From Artemia franciscana (taxonomy: Eukaryota; Arthropoda; Branchiopoda; Anostraca; Artemiidae): a stretch of 64,000 bases of DNA. This document shows positions 54,385-64,000 of this stretch, piece by piece. A program made the position numbers and the translations under genes. A model generated the notes under the pieces. It had not been told where the DNA came from. It searched no databases and worked only from the letters and a program-made list of their open reading frames with translations. The DNA lies in contig NC_088865.1 in the NCBI RefSeq assembly GCF_032884065.1, positions 42,851,152 to 42,915,151 of the forward strand, read 5' to 3'. Position 1 is the first letter of the stretch; the number at the start of each line of letters is the position of its first letter.

Positions 54385-55620
54385 GATATTATGAGAATGC
54401 TCTATAATAATATTAAAACCACACACGGTACTATTAGAATCATGCAAGTTACTAGCAAAGTCTTACATGGTATTATCACAATCTCGCCAGGTATTAACGA
54501 AATATCTTCACCAACAATTGAAACGTGACTGTTATTAGCAAAATATAATATGATGCTGCAAAAATCATGTTACATGTTAACGAAACTTAACATAGTGCTA
54601 TCAAATTCGTGTGAGATATTATCAAGATTATCAACTTCTTATCGAATAGTATCATAATTGTATATGATGTTATGAAAGTCTCGCATGATATTACCAAACT
54701 TTGTTAAATATTACAAAATATTGTCTTGAATTATTAGAGTCTTGTGAGATGTTATGAGAATGTTTTCGGGCACTACCTAAATCTTGCAAGTTATTATAAA
54801 AATCCAGAACGGTTCTACCGAAGTTTTGTCTGTTACTATCAAAATATTATCAGGCATTACCAATATCTTGTGTGATAATATCAAAATCCTGTTTGACATA
54901 ATCAAAAATCTTGCGCTACATTATCAAAATCAGACCCGATATAACAAAATCCTATACTGTATTATCAAAATTTAAACGGTACTATCGAAGTCTTACATGA
55001 TATTAATAATATATTGTCTTTTACTGTCAAAACATGTCTAATATTCTCAAAGTCTCAAATGATTTCATCAAAATCCTGCCTCCTATTACCAAAATTTAAC
55101 GTATTACAATGAAATTTTATCCGCTATTATCAAGATTATCAAAATCTTGCCAATTATTACCATATGATGTGTGCTAATATATACCTCCTGTGCGATATTA
55201 TCAAACATCTTGCACTAAATTATCAATATTTCCATGTATATAATGAAAATTCTCTATGCTGCTATCAAATCTTACATTGCATTGTCAAAATCTTGCAAGC
55301 CATTAACAAAATCTTTAATGGTTTGATCAAAACCTTAAATGACATGAACAAAATATTTGCAACTACAATCAAAACGCGTCTGCCATTACCAAAATCTAAT
55401 AAAGCACTATCAAAATCATGTTACCAAAGTTTAATATAATTTTATCACAATCATGTCTATCCTTATCAAGATAATCAAAACCATATCAAATATTATCATA
55501 ACCTAACATGATAATATCAAACTCTGTCATGGTATTGCCAAATAATGTTTAAATATTACAAAATTTTGTCGTACATTTTCATAGTGTTGTGAGATATTAC
55601 GACAATCCTTTTTGCCGTAA
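54385..55620. repeat. Degenerate 21-bp minisatellite, about 60 units
   Basis: Repeats on the theme TATTATCAAAATCTTGCATGA, usually 20-22 bp with heavy substitution. Because 21 is a multiple of three, chance open frames (54,784-54,975; 55,164-55,439) read as heptads such as DNIKILF, DIIKNLA, CIIKI. No protein is implied. Confidence 0.88.
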
Positions 55621-57896
55621 TTTTTTCTATTTGTCTTGGATTGCAGGGCCCAAGACAACTTTAAAATTACACGCTTGGATAATGAAATATAAATACAAAA
55701 TATTCCATTGTCGGGGACAGAGCAGGCTTAGCACTTTGAATTGAGGAGTAATTTAAGTGAAAACTATACAGCCTACTTGTTCCTACTTAGTATGATAGTT
55801 TAAATTGTTTTGCCTTCTAGAATATGTGCCCAAGGCACTCACCTGCCTCACATACTTCAAGCTATTCTACTTGAAGCTAATGGAAGCTAGTGAATTTGAG
55901 TTATCAGTAGAAATCAAAGTAGGAACTTTTTCATTGACACGGCTTAAGGTGTTTCCCACTTCATCTTTCATTTAATCTTGGTAAATCTATTAATTCTTGC
56001 TATTATTACACCTATCCCATATTTAACGTCTATCCAGCGATGGCTATGAGCGCACGTATTCCATGTATTTTTAGCCCCAGTTTTTATGTCGGGTTTTGCG
56101 ATTTTTGGCTGGCTGATAAAAAACTAGCCTGTCGTTGGTTTTTGGGGAAACGATAGACATTATCACTGTGTACTCTCTGACAGATTGGAACAAGCAAAAG
56201 TAAACATGCTTTACAAGGTTTATCCGATTTGGTGGTTAAGCATGGTCTTATTATGCTAGCCTTCCAATATCAGGCTCATTCAGAGCTTTAGAAGAGCGAT
56301 TAAACAAAATAAAATCCTGATACACTTATTAAACGCATTAAAATATGCCATCAGTAATTGTATTTTCCATTTCTTCGAGAAAAGATTTCTTCGAGAAAAG
56401 TTGCCTATTGGTTCATATTTGTTGCACTATATCTACATTTAGTTAAACATCATACTTCGTTTCACATGGACATTTTCCTTATAAATAAATAAAGCAGGAA
56501 TTCTAGACACAGAAATTACTTCCACTATTTTTTCAGCATTAGAGCTTTTTAGAAGGTATATTTGGAATATTTTTAGGATTGAGAATGAGCAAATAAATAA
56601 CCGTAGAAGAGTTAGAGACCCAAAAATCAAATTAGAACTTCTCATGGTTCATTCCTGAAAAGTCACATAGCCCATTCAAGATTAATATTTAAAATTGACA
56701 TTTAACTTAATGCTTGATTTAATCATGTTGATTCACTTGATTTTTCATGAAATTATGTTAGTGAGGCATGATGGCGAACCAGCTGTTACGAAGGAGGAGT
56801 GTTGATTCATTTTGTAGGGGGCTGGGTGGGGATGGCAGGCTCCTAAAAAATGGTCAAATGGAGATTAATGATCAAACTTTCTAAATTTCAACTGTCCTTA
56901 AGATAAATATAGAAGTAGATATGGGGGGAAGATAGGATTTAGTTTCATATCCCTTAATCTAGACAAACCCTGGATAAGAGTTCTGCGGGGTAATGCCCCC
57001 TTTCTTACTGCAAAAAATTGTTTCTTACGTTTATTTAAAGCTTCACTGAAATAAATTAATTTGTGTCGTATTTAAAAAGAAATGCACTAAATGATTTTTA
57101 ACGCGCATTAATTATTATGAACAATAGGGTTATTAGGCATCTGAGGGGAGTGGGTAGATGCCCAAAAGAGAGAATTTTAATGTCTGAATATCCCAACTAT
57201 CATCGAGCCTTCAGATTAATATAGAATGAGTTTTGATGTGGGGATGGGTGGTAGAAATTGTATATCCCTCTAAGTAGATAAGTCCTTCTTTATTCTCGGT
57301 AATATTTTTAGTTTAAGCCTTTATTATCGGAAAAGGGAGGGGTAATAGTGCCTCTGCAATTGTAACAATATCTTTTTCAGGGTATAAAGTATCACATTTA
57401 CATGTTTACCGGCAGAGGGGTTAAAAGCAGGGTGGGGTATGAAGAGCCTAACCAAAAGATTTGTTTGGAGGGGACAGGGTTCGAAAGAGCTACTAGAATT
57501 TTAATTTCTGCGGTTTTCAATGAAAATGTTTCTTTTTTCCAATCGGTATACAATGTTTCAATGAATTGATATATATTTACTTTATAATTAAACGTGATAT
57601 AACTCTATTGTAGAGGTCTCTCTGGCTTCTGCGGCGTAGAAGAACATTCCGTCTGCTCCGAATTCTGTTGTAAAAAAAGTATTAAAGAGCTATTTAACGG
57701 AACTACTGCTCACACTGGGGAACTACAGTCAAATATTTTAATTCTTAATCAGAAAAACTAAAAAATAGGGACGCTACCAATCAATTTAAAATTGTCGATA
57801 TATAAATTTTACCAGCAAGAGATGGGGGTCAACGGGGTTGGGAGCCCACATCATATCTTGGTTAGTATTCTGTAGCTTTTTAGAATGATCTGAAAT
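55621..57896. other. No gene supported
   Basis: AT-rich DNA. GATTTCTTCGAGAAAAG-like phrases near 56,375-56,400 are a local duplication. The minus-strand frame 56,439-56,645 has no recognisable features. Confidence 0.5.
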
Positions 57897-58207
57897 TGAA
57901 AAAAAAACAAGTATTTTAAAACTGAAACAAACAGAAATGAATCCATGTATGAGGGAGGTTACACCCTCCTCAAATCCTCGCTCTTGATGCTAGATTTTAA
58001 TTTTTTGGCCCATTCTTTGAAATGACTGCTGAAAGACTAGTGTCGTTAAGTTGGAATACAAGTAATTTGAAGCACTAAACAACTTTAGCGTATCCATTGA
58101 GGAGCTGAGGAGGGTAGTATCCCTCATATACAGAATAATTTATATATGTTGGACATTTTAATGTTACTCCTTACTTTCAATTGAAAGAAATAATATTTTT
58201 TATTTAT
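57897..58207. repeat. Old, diverged palindromic module (C15)
   Basis: GAAAAAAAAACAAGTATTTT, AAACAAACAGAAATGAATCC, CTCGCTCTTGATGCTAGATT, then AACTTTAGCGTATCC, GGGTAGTATCCCTCATATAC, TGTTACTCCTTACTTTCAAT and TTTTTTATTTATAA. Outline of the family palindrome with mismatched arms. It appears without neighbouring composite modules. Confidence 0.65.
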
Positions 58208-59944
58208 AACATAAAGATTGAGTGGAGGGGTTAATTTAATACCCTTTCAACAATTCTTAGTATTTTAGTCCATAATGTTCCTGCTTTTTTTCACTGTTTT
58301 AGTCGTCACAACTCTAGAGTTTTCTCGTTTTCGTATGGCTTGATCTTTTTTGTAGTTTAATTTGTAACTATGAGTAAAAAGTGAAGTGACATGGATCTTA
58401 GATAATAGCTACTATATCTTAACCATTGTAACCAAAGCAATTTTTTCTTAGTATACCTTTTTTTAAAATACATTTTGCAAATTTCATTTACTACAAGCTG
58501 TGGTTGGGTTTTTACTAGATTGTGGCTATTGCTACAGCCATGAAATTGAGAAATGTCGGAAGGTACAAACGACTTTTTTAAGAAATTACAAAAGTAAAAT
58601 GGCAGAACAAAGAAAGGTGGCTCTTTCAAGGAACAAAATAGAAATATATTTCTTTTACAGTAGCAATATTGGTGTTAGAGGATTTCAAACTTTGTTTGGT
58701 AATCCTCGGCAGATCACAACCATAAGGATGTCATATCAAAACCCAAATCATGACAAATAAAAAAATGACATCATGTATCGATATAAAAAGGAGGTTTAGG
58801 GTTGACCGAGAATATCTTTGGACAAGAGATGATACAACATACATATCTTCTGAATATCTGCTTCTCTTGGGTATTTTGTCACATCTGAGTGACTCCGCTG
58901 TCTGATTCCCGATGATTCATTCTCTCCTTGATTCCAGCTAGGAAAACATTAAATAGTGTCATTTTAGTGTTTTTTATTAGTGGTTCTTTGTACATGGAAT
59001 TGAATTCCTCATACCCTCTTGGAACATAATATTGGAAGGTTAAGATATTTTTAGTGGGTTTTTTTTCGGATTATTTTCTTCTGATTCAAGACTGAGCATT
59101 GTATGTGACATTTTGCTAGTCAAAGAGAGGATGAAGCCAATATTCAGCCAATGAAACGTATCATTACGACATGAATGTTATTTTCTTCTCGAGTTTAGAA
59201 AGTTACTTCTGATCCTTACCGGATATGTCTCATTTAGTTTCCTCCTAATAATAAACCAGTCTGTAGAATTCTAACTAAAATACGGCTGTTGACTGAAACA
59301 AAATCTTAAATATTTTTCGTAAGATAAAACTATCATCTGGCCTAAAAGTCGCCCTGTGTTTGAGAGGGTTGTCACTTTCTGCTTACGTGGCAACAAATAT
59401 GTCATTATTTACTTTCGTTATCATAGTACCCTTTGTTTAAGTTCAACTGAGGGGATATGTACAAATCCCGTTAGACGTTATATGGTATGCATTGAAAGGG
59501 CCTTTTCCCTCATATGATCACATTTATGACTCCTGGCCGAGTATTATACAGTTTCAACCCTAACCCATAGGGACCAGATCCTTCATTGGTGTGTTACATC
59601 ATTCCAAGTGTATTAGGAACCTTTATATCCATTTATAGGAACTTTCCTATCCACCCTGCGGTGACCTTTGGTGAATTGTGGGAGATTGGATATTGATAGA
59701 CTACGCCTAATTTAAGAAGATATGCTTCCAGAACATAAAAATTGTTTATAATTGTCTTTGAAATAGTGAGAAACGCCAGGAATTTTTAGCTGAAAAGTTC
59801 TTGAATGTTCTTTGCCACCTTAAGGATTTAATGAAAAAAGATGATCGATAATTATGTTTGTCTTTTGAAAAGTTTATTGAAATATCAGTAAATAGTACTT
59901 GAATAAAAATTTATGTATCTTCTCTGTGATATACAAAACTGAAT
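58208..59944. other. No gene supported
   Basis: Opposing frames at 58,357-58,629 (minus) and 58,500-58,760 (plus) lack family features. Nothing else recognised up to the LINE at 59,945. Confidence 0.45.
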
Positions 59945-61890
59945 GATGAATGGCTCTAACCCAAAGACGTGGGACCTGATCGGTGAAAGAAAAAAGGTAA
60001 AAAGCTAACTTCTGGATGCCCATATACCAAGTGTACTAATACACAAGAAAAGCGATTATATGAGGATCGACAAAGAAACCAAGAAAAGGTATGGACAGAT
60101 AAGAGAAACTACATTGGGCAAAAAGTAATACTAGCTGAAGATGCAGCAAAGAGAGGGGACTCTAGAACCCTTTATAAACTAAAGATCGAAATAATAGGCA
60201 AGAAACCGATTCAAGATGGACCTGTAAGAAATTGTGATGGCGTCCTCAACACCGAGCGATCGGCTACTGATGAGACATGGGCCAACTATTTTGAAAAGCT
60301 TTAGATTATAACACTGCCTGATAAGCTTCTAGACGTACCCTCTATAGCTTTCCTCAAGCTCGACATTATTACAGAGCCCCGTGGAAAATTACTGAGAGTT
60401 GCAAAGAAATTAAAAAACGTCAAGGCACCAGGCAATGACCGTATCCCGGCGGAGTTAATAAAGGCATCAATCAGTTATTCCGAAAAATTTGGATGACGCA
60501 AAAAGTACCAACAGATTGGAAGCGCAGCACACTCATAAAACTCGTCAAAAAAGACGGTAAATCACTACCTAGGAATTGGAGAGGCATTATTCTGTCATCT
60601 ATACCTGGTAAACTTCTTGCACTAATAATCCCCCAAAGAATACAGAGTCCACTCGACAAGTACATGAGAGAAGAGCAACATGGCTTTACACCAAGACGCT
60701 CCTGTAATGATTTGATCTTCACCCTAAAGGTATTAATAGATGATAGCCGAGAGTGGCAAAACAAATTGTATATGGCATTTATAGTCTTTGAAGAGGCTGT
60801 GACTCACTGCATCGTGACACTCTATGGAAACTACTAACTTTTTATGGGATCCCTGTGAATTTGGTAGCCTTCATTAAGGTTCTATACGAAGACTCTGTAT
60901 GTTGTGTTAAAAAGACAGAAGAAAGAAATATATGCTTTCGTGCCTTTATGTTGTTGAACAAGGCTTTGTCTTGTCACCTTTCCTGTTTGCCCTAGCCGTT
61001 GATCGTTTGCTCTGTAACACTGGCACCAGAAGCATACAATTAAACGTAGAACAGCAAAGCAACGATTTTGACTTCGCCGACGATATCACGCTCAGTGAGT
61101 ACAGTAAACAAGGACTGCAAGAATTACTAGAAGCTGTACGTGACAGAGACCGACTTATGGGACAAAGAATCATTGCTGATAAAACAAAAAGTATGTCAGT
61201 AACGGATTCACCTTTGCACCTGAGATGCGATAACCAGCACATTGAGGAGGTTATAGATTTGAAATATCTTGGGAGCACAGTGATAAATACAGGTTCTAAA
61301 AAGTTATATCATGCCCCATCGGGCAGGCCTCGGTACATTCAATAGACTGAAAATGGTATGGAGGTCGCAGAGTTTCTCCCATCGACTTAAACTTCGTCTA
61401 TTCAATAGCAACGTCATCCCCATCCTATTATATGCTTCTCATACCTGACATCAGAATAACGCACAAGAAAGGCGAATATTACCTTTCGAGAATGCATTTC
61501 TCCGAAGAGTATTAAGCATCCATTGGTCACAAAAAATCTGTAATGTGAAGGCGGGATGGATGAACGGACAACCCATCGTGAAAGATGTCATTAGGACACG
61601 TCGGTTGAAATATCTGGGGCATGCACTTCGTATGGATGAGTCCTGGATCCCAAAATCGACGTTCCAGAGAGAACCCGAACGAAGAAGAAGTGGCAAGCCG
61701 CGCAATACACTCAGGCTCACTTATCAGACGGACCTGGGAAACATAAATGCTCTCCTTCAACCGAAGTGGGAAGATGTACATGCTGCAGCGCATATGAGGA
61801 ATGACTGGTGGCTGCTCGTAGATCTCTCTGGAGGCACAGGGGGACCTAAGGTTTAAGGCTAAGGTCTTCATGATATTAGCCTTCTTAGTT
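59945..61890 (+). mobile_element. RTE-type LINE, 5'-truncated and decayed, RT domain largely present
   Basis: Encodes the reverse transcriptase of a LINE whose motifs fit the RTE group. In order: PKTWDLIGERKKVK (near 59,960) and DKRNYIGQKVILAEDAAKRG (60,096-60,155) before RT; NVKAPGNDRIPAELIKA (about 60,418); WKRSTLIKLVKKDG; WRGIILSSIPGKLLALII; EEQHGFTPRRSCNDLIFTL; LYMAFIVFEEA, where the usual catalytic D of VDFEKAF reads as V; VLSPFLFALAVD; DFADDITL with catalytic DD at 61,078-61,083; KTKSMSVTDSPLHLRCDNQH; DLKYLGSTV; RLKYLGHALRMDES (61,595-61,640); and terminal LLVDLSGGTGGPKV with stop at 61,854-61,856. Frameshifts (for example around 60,825-60,930 and 61,300-61,540) and stops (60,302) break it. 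The endonuclease domain is missing. The 3' UTR is very short. Confidence 0.88.
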
Positions 61891-63290
61891 ATTTTTCCTG
61901 GCTATTCATACAGGTGTCCAAGGAACTTATGAGGACAATTTTCAAATTTGAAAGTGAAAATTCTAGTATCCCTTGGTGGTGCAAACTTAATTGGAGAACA
62001 TGCACCCCCTACCTTTTTTTACCCGGTGAAACCTATAGTTTCCCGATAGATCAAAATTTGGGATAATCATTTCCATCAAAATGGTTGAAAGTCTGAAACA
62101 ATATACATACAGCAAAAATTATTGACGCAGTCCTTAGTGAGGTTACAAAACTAAGCAAGTGGTCAGTTTTCCAGATATACATTTTAGTGTCACCCCCGCC
62201 CTTACATTTTACGCACTTTGGTTCTATACCGGTTTTATAAAAAGCTTGACAAATCCATCAAAGAGATCAGAAGTTAAAAGAATTTATTTAAAATTCTGTC
62301 CAGCTTTAAGATGATCTTGTTAAAAAATCTATCACAAAGCAATTATTGCTATTGAAGTATTTGAAGTAATTCAAATAAGCAATGCTCTTAAAACTAATAT
62401 TTATACCTTCTTGGAAGCAAGAACAACTGATCAGATACAAAGTTATTCATATAGGCTGCTAACCTACTTAAGTAAAATATATGCATAAGAAACTTGATTG
62501 CTTCAGCATAAATCTGTCATTACCAATGGTTATCCAGAGGCCCTTAGTTTATCGTAAGATACGGTGAATTCTGAATGTATTTTACTTTGCTGGTTCTCTA
62601 CTGATTGAGAAAATTGATACGCCACACCTTGGAATAGCTTGAAGGAAGTGGGTCAACAGATCGACTACGAAGATAGATCATCAATAAATGTTTTTCCGAT
62701 TTGCATTTTACCAAAGAACCTTTTCATCTTAAGATATCTTGGTGTGGGATTATTTGGCATTTTTTCTAGCACTAATTTGCTACTTATAAGAAAAATTAAA
62801 TTGCTGCTCCACGTTTAATATGATAACCATATTGGGAAAGTGGAATGGGTACAAATACCATTAGTTGGTTCAATCGCAGCACCTTTGGTAGACTAGGTAC
62901 TTGGTAGACTATGGTAGATTAAATCTTGAAGACTAGGTTCAGTAGATCATTTTGGTCAAAGCAGACAAAGATTTGCTTCCTCCCAAGTAAAAAATGTGAA
63001 ACTGTGATAATGTAACATGGATAGAGTCCGGTCTTCTATACGTTTAAACTCAAAAGAAAAAAACTGATTACATTGAAATAGATTTGTCTTTCTCTTTACA
63101 ATTTTGATTTTTGCTATTTTTTTTTCTCAAAACACTGATAAGGCAACATGAAGGATTAAAAAAAATCAATCAAATTCAAGAGGAGACTCAGTTGTCAAAA
63201 CGGTAGCACGATAAATAAATTTAGATCGAAAAAAAATTTGCAGTGTCAGGCTACTAAGAAACAAAAAACGGATGCTAAAAGCATCCGGAT
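61891..63290. other. No gene seen
   Basis: AT-rich DNA after the LINE. A small hairpin CGGATGCTAAAAGCATCCG lies at 63,269-63,287, at the left border of the next composite copy. No coding frame of note. Confidence 0.5.
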
Positions 63291-63294
63291 AGCA

Positions 63295-64000
63295 TCAATA
63301 AATTTGATGCTAAAAGATACATAAAAAAAATCGGATTTTCATGCTGATTTTAAATATATAAGTTTTATCAAATTTAGTTTTTGTCATCAAAAGTTACGAG
63401 CCTGAGAAAATTTGCCTTATTTTGGAAAGTAGGGGGAAACACCCCCTAAAAGTCATAGAAAATTTCATATCTACAAAAATGTGGAGTTTCGTATTTTTTG
63501 CCAGAAGACAGATCACGGGTGCGTGTTTATTTGTTTTTTTGTTTTCTTTGTTTTTTCCCCAGGGGTCATCGTATCGACCAAGTGGTCCTAGAATGTCGCA
63601 AGAGGGCTCATTCTAACGGAAATGAAAAGTGCTAGTGCCCATTTTAAATGAACAAAAAATTGGGCACCTAGGCCCCCTCCCACGGTCATTTTTTCACAAA
63701 GTCAACAGATCAAAATTTTGAGATAGCCATTTTGTTCCGCATAGTCAAAAACCATAATAACTATGTCTTTGGGGATGACTTACTCCCCCACAGTCCTTGG
63801 GGGAGGGGCTGCAAGTTACAAACTTTGACCAGTGTTTACATACAGTAATGGTTATTGGGAAGCGTACAGACGTTTTCAGTGGGATTTTTTTGGTTTGGGG
63901 GTGGGGTTGAGGGGAGGGGGCTATGTGGGAGGATCTTTCCTTGGAGGAATATGTCATGGGGGAAGAGAAATTCAATGAAAGGGGCACGGGATTTTCTAGC
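63295..64000 (+). repeat. Composite foldback repeat, copy C11, cut by window end
   Basis: Lacks the terminal hairpin. Begins near ATCAATAAATTTGATGCTAA, follows the left module (with a deletion near 63,460), T-rich tract (63,526-63,556), CCCAGGGG module and G-rich block up to the last base. The sequence most resembles C2 and C4. Open frames here (63,422-63,616; 63,745-63,987) are repeat-derived. Confidence 0.82.

Noticed and set aside
54784-55439. Heptad-patterned Ile/Lys/Asn-rich open frames resembling coiled coils
   Set aside because: A 21-bp minisatellite read in triplets gives heptads automatically; adjacent units contain stops.

Overview
The window reads as repeat-dominated intergenic DNA from a eukaryote. 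It is AT-rich, has no operons or dense ORFs, and holds no intact protein-coding gene I can defend. Helitrons, Penelope-like elements, RTE-type and other LINEs, tRNA-like SINE heads, foldback repeats and many tandem arrays point to an invertebrate, most likely an arthropod. A crustacean such as brine shrimp is my guess only; nothing here proves it.

Layout. (1) 1-9,640: a truncated composite foldback repeat ending in a perfect 131-bp palindrome, a Helitron Rep fragment, a LINE tail, then copy A of a ~7-kb segmental duplication (Penelope-like RT/endonuclease remnant, tRNA-like SINE heads, LINE tail). (2) 9,668-12,362: a second composite repeat and a 452-bp tandem duplication. (3) 12,503-16,581: a decayed Rep/helicase Helitron on the minus strand, split by an 840-bp internally deleted Helitron carrying a minisatellite. 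(4) 16,586-23,455: copy B of the duplication. (5) 23,456-39,000: sparse DNA with one convincing unidentified exon (24,589-24,863, minus), further composite repeats in both orientations, a 5'-truncated LINE with a 64-bp target-site duplication, and a five-copy ~218-bp tandem array that includes a splice acceptor and part of a possible exon. (6) 39,400-41,610: a nested-palindrome MITE-like element just upstream of a broken gene of an uncharacterised, transposase-like family. (7) 44-50.5 kb: an old, diverged ~270-bp tandem array invaded by a LINE tail and a composite repeat. (8) 51.3-55.6 kb: adjoining tandem arrays of unrelated periods (about 24, 600, 160 and 21 bp). (9) 59.9-61.9 kb: a decayed RTE-type LINE. 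(10) 63.3-64.0 kb: the start of another composite repeat.

The most distinctive theme is the composite foldback family (at least ten whole or partial copies). It has a terminal hairpin, a length-variable poly-T tract, an internal perfect hairpin, and a terminal ~300-bp palindrome whose two arms share copy-specific variants. No coding capacity was found for it. I did not find a complete new coding system; the best leads are repeat architectures and the transposase-like pseudogene.
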